Assembly (NCBI RefSeq): GCF_001591965.1
Contig: NZ_BCVX01000013.1
Location: 100,254-164,253 of the forward strand
Source: Lysinibacillus odysseyi 34hs-1 = NBRC 100172
GTDB taxonomy: Bacteria > Bacillota > Bacilli > Bacillales_A > Planococcaceae
Reading direction: 5' to 3'
DNA length: 64,000 bases
Shown: in pieces, positions 10,904 to 21,524 of the stretch
Numbering within the stretch: position 1 is the first letter of the stretch
Layout: every line of letters begins with the position of its first letter
The notes under the pieces: generated by a model
Database searches by the model: none
The model's input: only the letters and a program-made list of their open reading frames with translations
What the model was told of the DNA's origin: nothing
Made by a program: the position numbers and the translations under genes

Positions 10904-10939
10904 GAAAAAAGTGTACCAGAATCACTCCGGTACACTTTT
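10904..10939 (-). terminator. Intrinsic terminator after secDF
   Basis: An AAAAGTGTACC/GGTACACTTTT hairpin with a U-rich tail on the minus strand, 5 bp past the secDF stop. It is close to symmetric, so it could act in both directions. Confidence 0.85.
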
Positions 10940-10943
10940 CCTC

Positions 10944-13211
10944 TTATACGACAGGCTCGTCTGAACCCCATTGTTTCTTTTCTTTTTTCATAACCGAAGT
11001 CCCTTTTTTCTTCATTTCACGGGACTTTAATGAATACCAAATTTGTGCCGCGATACAGATAGATGAGTACATCCCCGTTACTAAACCGATTAATAGAGCA
11101 ATCGAGAAGTTTTGGATGGATGGTGCCCCAAAGGCAATCAAGGCAACAACTACAATGATAACCGTTAATACGGTATTAACAGAGCGTCCCATTGTTTGGC
11201 GGAGAGACTTATTGACGATCAACGCCAGCTCTTCTTTTGTTGTAATCTTTTCAGAACGGTCCACATTTTCCCGTATCCGGTCAAACGTTACAATTGTATC
11301 ATTGATTGAATAACCGACAATTGTCAGTACAGCTGCAATGAATGTGATGTCCACCTCTAGCCGCAGCAAACTGAACGCCGCCACGATGAAGAACACGTCG
11401 TGCAGTAAGGATACAATGGCTCCTACACCCATACGCCATTCGAAACGGATGGCTACATAGATAATGATACCGAGCGCAGCAATTGCAAGCGCCTTAATAG
11501 CATTTTTCACAAGTTCCTTACCGACTGTCGGCGACACGGTGCTGACGTTTGGCTCATGTCCGTAGTCTTTCTTGACCTTTGCTTTGAAGTCTGCAATCTC
11601 TTTCTGTGTGAAGTCATCTTTATAGCGCATTACAGCTATCTTTTTCTCCTCTCCGGAGATGATGACATCCTCATTTGCGTAGCCGATAGAGTCTAAATAT
11701 TCGACAACCTGCCCTTTTGTAAGCGCCTCATCTGATTGAATATCAACCCGCGTACCGCTTGAGAAATCAATCCCCAGATTCAGGCGGTAAATACCGATGA
11801 TTGCTGAACCGACCAGTAAGATTACCAGCGAAAAAGCATAGAACTTTCTGCGGTTGTGTACAAAGTCTAAACGGTCAAACTTAGTAGAAAGATCCAGCGT
11901 CGAAATTCCTTCCTCCGGTTTATGCTGCTTCGATTTTGGAATACCGAACCATGCCGAATTATTGAAATAGCCGCTGTTTACAAGTAAGCCTAGTAAAATA
12001 CGAGAACCCCAAACAGCTGTAACGAATGATAAAATAATTGAAATACTTAATGTTGTCGCAAACCCTTTAACAGAGCTTGTCCCAAAGAAGAACAGGACGA
12101 CAGCAGCTAGCAATGTTGTCAGCTGTGCATCGATGATTGCCGACAATGACTGCTTTGAGCCCAGCTGGAATGCTTCTTTTACCGTATGGCCGACACGCAG
12201 TTCTTCCCGGATACGCTCGGCTGTTAAGATATTAGCATCCACTGCCATCCCGATTCCAAGCACAATCGCCGCAATCCCTGGTAATGTCATGACAGCGTTA
12301 ATGCCATTGAATACGACAAGCACCAAATACGTAAATACCGTCAACGTGATAATAGAAATAAATCCTGGCAGACGGTAGTACAGCAGCATAAAGATAAAGA
12401 TAGCGATAACACCGACAATACCGGCAAATACCGTATCGTTTAATGCATCTTTACCAAACTGTGCACCTACAGATGTCGAGTACTTTTCTGTTAACTTAAC
12501 AGGCAGAGAACCTGAGTTAAGAACACTTGCCAGGTTTTTTGTTTCTTCTACTGTAAAGTTACCTGAAATTTGAACATTTTTTGAATTGATGACTTCATTT
12601 ACCGTAGCTGCAGATGCAAATTTCGGTTTAGCCTTTGCAGCTTCAGCCTTATAAGAATCGACGCCTTCTTCAAAATCGAGCCATACAACCAATAAGTTTT
12701 CACCTTGTGGCCGTGCTGAAATTTTACGTGTTACTTCCGCAAATTTATCGGCATCTTTTAATGTCAAAGTAACGATCGGTTGATTCTGCTGATCAAATGA
12801 ATCAGTTGCGCCGCCCTCTTTTAAGTCCGTTCCATCTAACAATACATTATCATCAACATCACGGAATGTAAGCTCAGCTGTACTTGATAACAGCTCACGT
12901 GCAGATGACTGATCATCGAGTCCTGCAAGCTGCACACGGATACGGTCTTTCCCTTCTACCTGGATGCTTGGCTCACTAACACCAAATGCATTGATCCGGT
13001 TTCCTAAAGCCGTCGTTGTATCCGTCAAGACTTTCTGTGTTACCTCTTGACCTTTAACAAGTGATTCGACTTCGTATAATACTTCGAAGCCGCCCTGTAA
13101 ATCCAGCCCAAGCTTTACGTCTTCCAGAATTCCTTTTGCCGTCGTGCTCATACCTGCAAATAGCAATCCAACTACAAGTATAAACGTAATGATACGGTTT
13201 GCTAATTTCAT
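10944..13211 (-). CDS. secDF: SecDF protein-export membrane protein (fused SecD-SecF)
   Basis: This membrane component of the Sec system uses the proton gradient to help complete translocation. It is a natural SecD-SecF fusion of about 755 residues with twelve predicted membrane segments. The SecD half has LGLDLQGG near residue 33, the periplasm-side P1 region, and GIGMAVDANIL. The SecF half has LGIDFSSG and VGYSINDTIVTFDRIRE. The ATG at 13211 (MKLANRII) follows GAGGAGG; the longer frame to 13265 runs through the ribosome-binding site. A sigma-A promoter and a leader hairpin lie upstream and a terminator downstream, so it is monocistronic. Confidence 0.97.
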   Translation of the reverse strand: MKLANRIITFILVVGLLFAGMSTTAKGILEDVKLGLDLQGGFEVLYEVESLVKGQEVTQKVLTDTTTALGNRINAFGVSEPSIQVEGKDRIRVQLAGLDDQSSARELLSSTAELTFRDVDDNVLLDGTDLKEGGATDSFDQQNQPIVTLTLKDADKFAEVTRKISARPQGENLLVVWLDFEEGVDSYKAEAAKAKPKFASAATVNEVINSKNVQISGNFTVEETKNLASVLNSGSLPVKLTEKYSTSVGAQFGKDALNDTVFAGIVGVIAIFIFMLLYYRLPGFISIITLTVFTYLVLVVFNGINAVMTLPGIAAIVLGIGMAVDANILTAERIREELRVGHTVKEAFQLGSKQSLSAIIDAQLTTLLAAVVLFFFGTSSVKGFATTLSISIILSFVTAVWGSRILLGLLVNSGYFNNSAWFGIPKSKQHKPEEGISTLDLSTKFDRLDFVHNRRKFYAFSLVILLVGSAIIGIYRLNLGIDFSSGTRVDIQSDEALTKGQVVEYLDSIGYANEDVIISGEEKKIAVMRYKDDFTQKEIADFKAKVKKDYGHEPNVSTVSPTVGKELVKNAIKALAIAALGIIIYVAIRFEWRMGVGAIVSLLHDVFFIVAAFSLLRLEVDITFIAAVLTIVGYSINDTIVTFDRIRENVDRSEKITTKEELALIVNKSLRQTMGRSVNTVLTVIIVVVALIAFGAPSIQNFSIALLIGLVTGMYSSICIAAQIWYSLKSREMKKKGTSVMKKEKKQWGSDEPVV

Positions 13212-13249
13212 CTGTAAATCCTCCTCAAAATGTATGCTGACGCACACGA

Positions 13250-13278
13250 GAAAGAGCGCAAACAATATGCGCCCTTTC
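13250..13278 (-). other. Leader hairpin upstream of secDF
   Basis: GAAAGGGCGC and GCGCTCTTTC pair (one G-U wobble) in the untranslated leader, about 40 nt upstream of the secDF start. There is no U-run, so it does not look like a terminator. Its role is unknown. Confidence 0.5.
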
Positions 13279-13404
13279 CTTTACTTCTATAGCAGTAGCC
13301 ACTCGCTGCCAAACTATATTTTTTCCTTACTTCACCTATCCCTATAAAAGGAAGGGTGGCTTTGGTTATCAGAAAAAAATGTAAAAGAAACGTGCAATAA
13401 GCTT

Positions 13405-13433
13405 ATTATGAGTCACACATCGTCCGCTGTCAA
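13405..13433 (-). promoter_or_regulatory. Sigma-A promoter of secDF
   Basis: A consensus TTGACA (13428-13433) and CATAAT (13405-13410) with a 17-nt spacer on the minus strand. The predicted start near 13398 gives a leader of about 185 nt. Confidence 0.8.
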
Positions 13434-13471
13434 ATGAACTTCCAACAGATGACCAAATTTTTACTAGAATT

Positions 13472-13792
13472 CTATTTTACTTTACTCGTTCCTAGTAATT
13501 CCTCAAGCTCTTCCATATTAATTTCCACAAGGCCGTCAAAAGATTTCAGATTACTAACTTGCGTGTAGTTCCATAATTCTGAGGGGGTAATGGAAAAAAT
13601 GGTGGAAACAATTTCATACAGCGGAAGCTCTTCAATCACTTTTTTCCGCCATTTTTTTTCAACGCAATACACCCATAACTGTTCCATTGTAATAGCATCA
13701 TACTCATATAAATGAAACTCCTCTAGCTTGCTCTGCAAAATAATATCCACTTTGTTATAAAGCGCCTCGTAAGGAACCGTCATTTCATCCAC
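13472..13792 (-). CDS. comN: Post-transcriptional regulator ComN (YrzD-like)
   Basis: A 106-residue soluble acidic protein with the segment LYEYDAITMEQLWVYCVEKKWRK followed in pieces by LYEIVSTIFSI and PSELWNY. I recognise it as the ComN/YrzD family from sequence character and from its position between secDF and spoVB. In B. subtilis ComN controls comE mRNA abundance and localises with DivIVA. The gene is divergent from spoVB with an 87-bp gap. No terminator is obvious before the secDF promoter. Confidence 0.8.
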   Translation of the reverse strand: MDEMTVPYEALYNKVDIILQSKLEEFHLYEYDAITMEQLWVYCVEKKWRKKVIEELPLYEIVSTIFSITPSELWNYTQVSNLKSFDGLVEINMEELEELLGTSKVK

Positions 13793-13879
13793 CCCTAATC
13801 GTTAGTTTTAATGGCAGGTGCAGTTGCATACAAATATTGTATATGAAACTTTTAAAAAGAGAAAGGGTTGCGCCAGCTA

Positions 13880-15376
13880 ATGACTTCTTTTGTCAAAGGG
13901 ACTCTCCTGTTAACGATTGTCATTTTTTTGTCTAAACTATTTGGATTTGTCTATCGTATGCAATTCATGCGTATTGCAGGGGAAGAGGTTGTAGGGATTT
14001 ATATGACCGCCTATCCTGCATTCATTTTCTTCATTTCCCTTGTGCAGCTCGGTCTGCCAATTGCGCTGACGAAAGTGGTAGCAGATTTTTACGCCAAAGG
14101 AAAAAAGGTAGAGGCTGCAAGCGTTCTGAAAACATGCATGCGTATCTCTACCATATCTATCATTATTTTGTTGCCGGTACTGTTCTTTATCACACCAAAA
14201 ATTGCAGAGATTTTCCTGCAAAGCAGCGGGACACGCTATCCCCTCATCATCGCTATTTGTACTGTACCGATTGTTGTTTATGGAGGTATCATCAAGGCTT
14301 ATTTACTCGGGGCAGGTAAAACATCACCGACTGCCTGGTCTTCTCTCATTGAGCAGGCAATCCGGATTGGAGCCATCACATTTGCCCTTCCTTATTTCCT
14401 GACGGGTACAAGCACAGTAGATGCCGCCTATGCGATGGGAATGACAGCTCTCGGTGAGTTAGGGGCGTTTATTTACCTAATTCTTCATTATCAATTTACA
14501 AAGCAGCGGAGCGACAAAAAAGTGGGCAGTCATCCTACAGGTCCCTTATTCCGAATTGCTTTACCATCAGCAGGCAGTAAATTATTTGGTACATTTACAT
14601 GGTTTTTAGAACCTATTGTATTTCTTAAAGCACTCACAATTTCCGGTATGACAGCTACTGCTGCTACAACATTATATGGTGTCATATCAGGGGTACACAT
14701 ACCGCTTCTTCTATTCCCAGCATTTATTCCAGCAGCTCTTTCCATCATCCTTATTCCGGCTGTCAGTGGTGCTGCCGCTGTCCATAATTCACGGCTGCTG
14801 AATGAACGAATTATCATCTCATTACGACTTTCATCACTCATCGGATGCTATGCCGCAACATACTTCCTACTCTATGGTGACTTTCTCGCCAGAGAGCTGT
14901 TTCACTTAAAAGATGAGACAGGCTATATGAAAATACTCGCTCCTATCTTCTACTTCTACTATATACAAAGCCCATTGCTTTCTATTTTGCAGGCGTTAGA
15001 CAGGGCCCGTATTGCCATGATGAATTCTATCTACGGCGGGCTTGGGAAGCTTTTACTGATGCTTATCCTTGCTGCTCAGCCGATGCTGCAGCAATTTGGT
15101 GCCATTATCGCTATCGGATTCGGTGTGCTGCTTACTTCATTTTTACACATTGCTTCCGTACGCAATATGCCAAATATTCACGTAGGGTTCCGTCTATTCG
15201 TTGCTTCATATGGCTGCTTTGTTTTAACAAGTGTTATCCAGTCGCATATTTCCTACCATTCGGAAATCTTTAGTATGACTATTACATTTATTTTATTAAC
15301 TGTCCTGCTTATTTTCACAAAACAGGTAAAACTGACTGATCTTCGTTATGTTCGTATGCTATTTGCGCGCTTTTAG
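13880..15376 (+). CDS. spoVB: Stage V sporulation protein B (MOP/polysaccharide flippase family)
   Basis: This integral membrane protein of the MATE/MOP flippase superfamily is required for spore cortex synthesis. It is proposed to flip lipid-linked precursors across the forespore membrane. The roughly 498-residue protein has about 14 hydrophobic segments. Its N-terminal signature is FVKGTLLLT, LSKLFGFVYRM and GEEVVGIYM. I use the ATG at 13880 because homologues start there. An in-frame TTG at 13868 directly abuts the AAAGGG and is poorly spaced. The 3' end overlaps the convergent DUF421 gene by 18 bp. Confidence 0.9.
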   Translation: MTSFVKGTLLLTIVIFLSKLFGFVYRMQFMRIAGEEVVGIYMTAYPAFIFFISLVQLGLPIALTKVVADFYAKGKKVEAASVLKTCMRISTISIIILLPVLFFITPKIAEIFLQSSGTRYPLIIAICTVPIVVYGGIIKAYLLGAGKTSPTAWSSLIEQAIRIGAITFALPYFLTGTSTVDAAYAMGMTALGELGAFIYLILHYQFTKQRSDKKVGSHPTGPLFRIALPSAGSKLFGTFTWFLEPIVFLKALTISGMTATAATTLYGVISGVHIPLLLFPAFIPAALSIILIPAVSGAAAVHNSRLLNERIIISLRLSSLIGCYAATYFLLYGDFLARELFHLKDETGYMKILAPIFYFYYIQSPLLSILQALDRARIAMMNSIYGGLGKLLLMLILAAQPMLQQFGAIIAIGFGVLLTSFLHIASVRNMPNIHVGFRLFVASYGCFVLTSVIQSHISYHSEIFSMTITFILLTVLLIFTKQVKLTDLRYVRMLFARF

Positions 15377-15997
15377 CTGATAATGAAGCTTTTCGTTTTC
15401 ATAACAGCAATAAAAAACCTCATCCATACTATGAATTCCCTCATTACGCAGCATATCTTCCAGCCACTTCCGATCCTTGCCGATAAAGGTAAGGTGTTTT
15501 TCATCAACATAACCATCCAGTATGAGCGGCAGTATAAAAGGGTCCTTCCCTTTTTGAAAAACTGAAAGCTTGCCTGACTGCTCTAAAAAAGCATAGGCAA
15601 TACTTTGGACAGATGTAATTCCTTGTTCACGAAGCTGCTGGAATAAATCATCTAGATTATAACGCTGCCTTCGCATTTCTGCTTCTACAATGCGGCCGTC
15701 TCTTATTACAATCGTCGGGTCTCCATCAATGGCGTCCCGCATTTTTTTATTTTTTAGGATGAAGAGCGCGTTTAAATATTGGATGATAAACAGCAAAATA
15801 ATGGGTACAATAGCCAGCATGAGCGGCTGGTCTAAATTATCGATAGCCAGCGATGCTACTTCTGCAATCAACACATAAACGGCAAAATCCAGCAGGCTCA
15901 GCTCTCCTACTTCCCTTTTGCCCATCAAACGAAAGACGACAAGTACAATAATATATAAAATAAAAGTCCTAAAGCTTATTAACCAATAATCTTCCAC
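15359..15997 (-). CDS. DUF421/YetF-family membrane protein (YrbG-like)
   Basis: The N-terminus has three transmembrane segments (RTFILYIIVLVVFRLMGK, the VYVLIAEVASLAI region, and the MLAIVPIILLFIIQYLNALF segment). A soluble C-terminal DUF421 domain contains GDPTIVIRDGRIV and LLxQLREQGI-like helices. The function of the family is not established. I chose GTG at 15997 (VEDYWLISFR) because GAAAGGG lies 7 nt upstream; a TTG at 16021 is the longest alternative. It is convergent with spoVB and its stop lies inside the spoVB 3' end. B. subtilis yrbG has the same neighbour. Confidence 0.85.
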   Translation of the reverse strand: MEDYWLISFRTFILYIIVLVVFRLMGKREVGELSLLDFAVYVLIAEVASLAIDNLDQPLMLAIVPIILLFIIQYLNALFILKNKKMRDAIDGDPTIVIRDGRIVEAEMRRQRYNLDDLFQQLREQGITSVQSIAYAFLEQSGKLSVFQKGKDPFILPLILDGYVDEKHLTFIGKDRKWLEDMLRNEGIHSMDEVFYCCYENEKLHYQLKARK

Positions 15998-16195
15998 ACA
16001 CAACACCCTTTCTTCATTCAAGTGTAGGCGAACTGTTTACACCTTATACAGAAAAAACAGCAGACCTGCCATCATAGCGTTTTCCTTGTCATAAGGGCGA
16101 ATAGAGCTCATTTTTTCATTTACCATTTTTAATGAAAAACAGCAGTGATTCCCTGAAGAATTGAGGAGTTATTTATTGAAGAGCGCTTTTAATGG

Positions 16196-16237
16196 AAATA
16201 AAAAGGTTGTCCCAAAGCTACGCTTAGGACAACCTTT
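16196..16237 (-). terminator. Intrinsic terminator after yajC
   Basis: An AAAGGTTGTCC/GGACAACCTTT stem followed by a U-rich tail on the minus strand, 6 bp beyond the yajC stop. The remaining gap to the DUF421 gene holds nothing recognisable. Confidence 0.85.
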
Positions 16238-16242
16238 GTTGT

Positions 16243-16503
16243 TTATTCTGTAATGACACGGCCAATTGCTTGACGCTCAAATTTTAACGTTGTGTTATTG
16301 TCTATTTTCAGATAAACTGCTGCATCTTCAATTTTGTCAACTTCACCATGAAGACCGCCGATCGTAACGACTTTATCCCCACGTTTTAAACTATTTTGCA
16401 TGGCAACTGTTGTTTTTTGTCTCTTTTGTGCCGGACGGATGAGGATGAACCACATCGCGACAAACATGATAAGAATTGGAGCTAATTGATAAAGTGTCTG
16501 CAC
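16243..16503 (-). CDS. yajC: Preprotein translocase subunit YajC
   Basis: A small single-span membrane protein associated with SecDF. The 86-residue product has an N-terminal transmembrane helix (APILIMFVAMWFILIRP), then the family motif RPAQKRQK and the GDKVVTIGGLHGEV segment. It is the last gene of the ruvAB-queA-tgt-yajC run and is followed by a strong terminator. The role of YajC outside the SecDF complex is unclear in the literature I know. Confidence 0.95.
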   Translation of the reverse strand: MQTLYQLAPILIMFVAMWFILIRPAQKRQKTTVAMQNSLKRGDKVVTIGGLHGEVDKIEDAAVYLKIDNNTTLKFERQAIGRVITE

Positions 16504-16627
16504 GTAAATATCCCCCTTTCAAACTTTCTCACTTCATTAGTATAGTATAAAATCTCTAAAACCGCTTGGATTTACAAAGAATTTTATAACTTTTTCTCTT
16601 ATATGAAAGAAATTACTACAAAATCCA

Positions 16628-17824
<1,197 letters not shown>

Positions 17825-17857
17825 CTACTCATTTGAATAAGCTCTTGCAAAAATGTT

Positions 17858-18901
17858 TTAGCGATTGTTTCGCGGACGAATGTACATGGCATCCCCAAAA
17901 CTAAAGAAGCGGTACTTTTCTTTTACAGCTTCATTATACGCATGCAGAATTGTTTCCTTTCCTGCTAATGCACTTACAAGCATCACAAGTGTGGACTTCG
18001 GTAAGTGGAAGTTTGTAATCAGGCCGTCAATTGCCTTGTACTCATAGCCGGGGTAAATAAAAATATTTGTCCAGCCTTGCTCAGCTCGGATTTCCCCATT
18101 ATATTTACTTGCAATTGTTTCTAATGTACGAGTTGATGTCGTACCGACAGAAACCACCTTACCGCCTGACTGCTTTGTACGGTTAATGACCTCTGCCGCC
18201 TCTTCTGTCACACTATAAAATTCCGAATGCATATCGTGGTCCTCAATCGAGTCTACACTTACTGGACGGAATGTACCAAGCCCAACATGCAGTGTCACAA
18301 ATACTACGTGAACGCCCTTGTTTTTGATCTGCTCCAAAAGCTCCTGTGTAAAATGCAGCCCAGCTGTCGGAGCTGCTGCAGAACCTCGCTCCCGTGCATA
18401 AACAGTCTGATAGCGGTCCTGGTCTTCGAGCTTCTCGCGGATATATGGAGGCAGCGGCATTTCACCTAGTTTTTCCAAAATCTCATAGAAAATACCATCG
18501 TATGAAAATTTGAACGATCGTCCGCCATGCTCCAGCATGCCAGTACATGTCGCCTTCAATAATCCACCACCAAATGTGATGACGGTGCCGATTTTTACAC
18601 GCTTTGCCGGCTTAACAAGTGTCTCCCACTCGTCATTTCCCGTCTGCTTCAATAAAAGAAGCTCGATGCCGGCTCCTGTATCTTCCTTTGTCCCCATCAG
18701 ACGGGCCGGCAATACTTTAGTATCATTTAATACAAGACAGTCCCCAGCTTGTAATTCGTCTAAAATATGTCCAAACTGATGATGCTCTATTTCCATTGTA
18801 AACGGATTGACAACCATCAAGCGGCTCGATGCCCGGTCAAGAAGTGGTGTTTGAGCAATCAATTCTTCTGGTAAGTGAAAATCAAAATCTTCTACTTTCA
18901 T
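17858..18901 (-). CDS. queA: S-adenosylmethionine:tRNA ribosyltransferase-isomerase
   Basis: It transfers the ribosyl moiety of SAM onto preQ1-tRNA to give epoxyqueuosine. The 347-residue product has the family start [17 protein letters not shown] and the motifs [13 protein letters not shown] (about 170), [10 protein letters not shown] and [13 protein letters not shown] near residue 300. It lies directly downstream of ruvB (20 bp) and upstream of tgt, the conserved Bacillales order. Confidence 0.98.
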   Translation of the reverse strand: MKVEDFDFHLPEELIAQTPLLDRASSRLMVVNPFTMEIEHHQFGHILDELQAGDCLVLNDTKVLPARLMGTKEDTGAGIELLLLKQTGNDEWETLVKPAKRVKIGTVITFGGGLLKATCTGMLEHGGRSFKFSYDGIFYEILEKLGEMPLPPYIREKLEDQDRYQTVYARERGSAAAPTAGLHFTQELLEQIKNKGVHVVFVTLHVGLGTFRPVSVDSIEDHDMHSEFYSVTEEAAEVINRTKQSGGKVVSVGTTSTRTLETIASKYNGEIRAEQGWTNIFIYPGYEYKAIDGLITNFHLPKSTLVMLVSALAGKETILHAYNEAVKEKYRFFSFGDAMYIRPRNNR

Positions 18902-18921
18902 TTTTCGTAACTTCCTATCGT

Positions 18922-19926
18922 TTAATTTTGTTCAGGATATGCGTATCCGAAATGTTCATACGCCAAATATGTGGCAACACGGCCACGCGGCGTTCTCTGC
19001 ACGAAGCCGATTTGCAGTAAATACGGCTCGTACACTTCCTCGATCGTAATCCGCTCCTCACCGATTGAGGCTGAAATTGTATCCAATCCAACTGGTCCAC
19101 CGGTAAAGCGTTCAATGAGAGCGACCATTAATTTATGGTCGATATGATCAAGTCCCCGTGGATCTACCTGCAGCAGTCCCAAAGCCTGGTTTGCTAAATC
19201 AAGGGTTATACGTCCATCTCCCAGCACTTGGGCATAGTCCCGTACACGCTTAAGAAGGCGATTGGCAATACGGGGTGTACCACGGGAACGCCGTGCCATT
19301 TCATATGCAGCTTGCTCGTCTATTTCCACATTAAACAGATGTCCACTGCGGACAACAATATGAGCAAGGGATGTTTCGTCATAATATTCAAGACGAAGAT
19401 GCACACCGAAGCGGTCACGCAGCGGAGCCGAAAGAGCACCCACACGTGTTGTAGCCCCAACGAGTGTAAATGGCGGCAAATCAAGGCGTACCGAACGCGC
19501 CTCAGGTCCTTTCCCGATGACAATATCAAGGCAGAAGTCCTCCATCGCCGGATATAGTACCTCTTCAATGGCACGTGGAAGACGGTGGATTTCATCGATA
19601 AATAGCACATCGCCAGGCTCCAAAGAGCTTAAAATGGCTGCTAGATCACCCGGTCTTTCGATTGCCGGCCCGCTCGTCATCTTTACGTTTACACCCATTT
19701 CATTTGCTATTACTACTGCAAGCGTTGTTTTTCCTAAACCCGGAGGACCGTATAATAACACATGATCCAAACTTTCTTCACGCAATTTTGCTGCCTCGAT
19801 AAAAATCTTTAAATTGTCCTTTACCGTTTGTTGGCCAATATATTGTGAAAGCTTTTGTGGTCTCAGTGATAATTCAAATTGTTCATCAAATGTGCTCGAC
19901 TCACTTGATAATAAACGATCCGACAT
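18922..19926 (-). CDS. ruvB: Holliday junction branch migration ATPase RuvB
   Basis: The AAA+ motor of the RuvAB branch-migration complex. The 334-residue product has Walker [10 protein letters not shown] near residue 61, Walker B LFIDEIH, the sensor region ATTRVGALS, and the arginine-finger region PLRDRFG. A winged-helix C-terminus ends in [15 protein letters not shown]. It starts 16 bp after ruvA and is co-transcribed with it. Confidence 0.98.
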   Translation of the reverse strand: MSDRLLSSESSTFDEQFELSLRPQKLSQYIGQQTVKDNLKIFIEAAKLREESLDHVLLYGPPGLGKTTLAVVIANEMGVNVKMTSGPAIERPGDLAAILSSLEPGDVLFIDEIHRLPRAIEEVLYPAMEDFCLDIVIGKGPEARSVRLDLPPFTLVGATTRVGALSAPLRDRFGVHLRLEYYDETSLAHIVVRSGHLFNVEIDEQAAYEMARRSRGTPRIANRLLKRVRDYAQVLGDGRITLDLANQALGLLQVDPRGLDHIDHKLMVALIERFTGGPVGLDTISASIGEERITIEEVYEPYLLQIGFVQRTPRGRVATYLAYEHFGYAYPEQN

Positions 19927-19942
19927 TTTTGGTCCCCCTCTC

Positions 19943-20563
19943 TTACTTCATTTTTAATAACAATTTTAACGCCTGCTTCATATAGCCATCTGTAGTTGTA
20001 AGGGAGTCATCCTCCTCAAGCTGCGGCTTTACTTTCAGGAGCTCTCTTTCAGAATAGCCAAGTGCCGTTAATGCCAGCATCGCCTCTTCCAGCTCCTGCT
20101 TATTCGGATTCACACCAAATAACGGCAGTTCATCTTCTGCACTAGGCAGCTCCACTACATCCATCAGGGAACCAAGCTTGCCTTTCAAATCAAGGATCAT
20201 CTGGCGTGCAGTCTTCTTACCGACACCAGGAAATTTCACTAAAAAGGCCTCATCTTCCATTTCGATCGCCTGAATAACATGTGTCGGCGAGCCGCTCGCC
20301 AAAATGGCAAGAGCTCCTTTTGGCCCTATACCAGAGACTTGAATCAATTTGCGGAACAGTTCCCGCTGTTCAAGGCTAGTAAAGCCAAACAGTGTATGTG
20401 CATCTTCCCGCACATGCATATGTACATAAATTTGCTGAAGCTGGTTATTGACCCGAAAAGCATAAGGATTTGGTGTGTATAGCTGATAGCCGACCCCCTG
20501 TGCTTCCAATACAATATACTCTGGCGTCACACGTGTAACCTGTCCTTTTATATAATCGTACAT
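19943..20563 (-). CDS. ruvA: Holliday junction DNA helicase RuvA
   Basis: It binds four-way junctions as a tetramer and loads RuvB. The 206-residue product has an N-terminal OB fold ([20 protein letters not shown]) and helix-hairpin-helix motifs ([28 protein letters not shown]). A C-terminal RuvB-binding domain follows. The ATG at 20563 has GAGGGG upstream; the longer frame to 20629 has no support. Unlike B. subtilis, bofC and csbX do not sit upstream. Confidence 0.97.
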   Translation of the reverse strand: MYDYIKGQVTRVTPEYIVLEAQGVGYQLYTPNPYAFRVNNQLQQIYVHMHVREDAHTLFGFTSLEQRELFRKLIQVSGIGPKGALAILASGSPTHVIQAIEMEDEAFLVKFPGVGKKTARQMILDLKGKLGSLMDVVELPSAEDELPLFGVNPNKQELEEAMLALTALGYSERELLKVKPQLEEDDSLTTTDGYMKQALKLLLKMK

Positions 20564-20677
20564 TTTATTTCCCCTCACATTCAACCTTGATATTATACCA
20601 TATTGTTCGCTTTTTTCCCCGAACAACATACTTTTTGTTGGAATTTCCTATCCCTTCATTCCTTTCTTACTCCTTCA

Positions 20678-20706
20678 TAAAAAGAAACCGCCTGGCTACA
20701 GGCGGT
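20678..20706 (-). terminator. Intrinsic terminator after the kinase-like gene
   Basis: ACCGCCTG/CAGGCGGT with a GCTA-type loop (20687-20706). It is followed by UUCUUUUU on the minus strand and overlaps the stop codon of the upstream gene. Confidence 0.85.
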
Positions 20707-21521
20707 CACGATAATTCATGTACATGTTTCATAATTCTCGACCACATAAACAGAGCCCTCTCTGTGAAGGGGTTGACATATTTGTACAGCTGCTCTTTTT
20801 GCGTGTCGCTTACTTGGATGAAATACAGCCACTCTCTAAGTAATTCATTCGGATAAATAAGGTAAGCCAGCTTATGACGTACAATTTCTGCATAAGGCTG
20901 CTCATATAGCAATGCTTTTATATCGTATTGCACATGCGGCAAGACCCGGTTCATCCATAAAATCACTTCCTCCGATGGGTCCCCTATGCATGCCAGATCA
21001 AAATCAATTAATACCGGGGTGTCACCAAGCAGGAAATTATGATGCACAACATCGCCATGAAGCAGCGATTGTGTGGGATCTTTAAATGGCTGCATCTTTT
21101 TCAGCGCCAACTCACCGAGACTTATAATTGTATGAAAATTAGATCCTAGTAGGGGAATCAATTCTCTTTCTTTACTAATAAATTTTGATAGCCTTGCTTC
21201 CCATTTTTTTCGCAAATCCTGCCTCGGCAAGTAAGGACCATCCCAGCCAACTGTTGACTCATGCAGGGCTTGCAGCATCGCCAGAGTTTTCGTTCGATCC
21301 TCTCGTTTTTCATAGCTGGCTGGTTTTCCTTCAATCCATTTGTGTACGATATAAGGTGTTGCCCTTTTAGATGTCATTGGAGCAATATAGGGGAACTTCT
21401 GTTGGGTTAATTGTTCATGAATGAAGCGGACTTTATTTGCGGTAAATGAATCTTCGTAATATTTTACAAAAAACGCGCCCGTTTCCGTATCATAACGCCA
21501 GCAGTTCTCCTTTAATTGCAT
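20706..21521 (-). CDS. Aminoglycoside phosphotransferase-like (CotS/YsxE-like) kinase-fold protein
   Basis: A 271-residue protein of the APH/choline-kinase fold. The catalytic-loop motif LLHGDVVHHNFLL (about 165-177) and the metal-binding LIDFDLACIGDP (about 183-194) are intact, so phosphotransferase activity is possible. The substrate is unknown. It begins 3 nt after the safA-like stop with a weak ribosome-binding site, suggesting translational coupling. In B. subtilis a kinase-fold coat protein (YsxE) sits beside spoVID; here the spoVID neighbourhood lacks it and this gene sits beside the SafA-like gene. A coat role is therefore inferred. Antibiotic modification is the less likely alternative. 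Confidence 0.75.
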   Translation of the reverse strand: MQLKENCWRYDTETGAFFVKYYEDSFTANKVRFIHEQLTQQKFPYIAPMTSKRATPYIVHKWIEGKPASYEKREDRTKTLAMLQALHESTVGWDGPYLPRQDLRKKWEARLSKFISKERELIPLLGSNFHTIISLGELALKKMQPFKDPTQSLLHGDVVHHNFLLGDTPVLIDFDLACIGDPSEEVILWMNRVLPHVQYDIKALLYEQPYAEIVRHKLAYLIYPNELLREWLYFIQVSDTQKEQLYKYVNPFTERALFMWSRIMKHVHELS

Positions 21522-21524
21522 GGC

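Noticed and set aside
20706..21521. Kinase-fold gene considered as an aminoglycoside-resistance gene
   Set aside because: Coupling to the safA-like gene and the absence of mobile-element context favour a coat-associated CotS/YsxE-like role.
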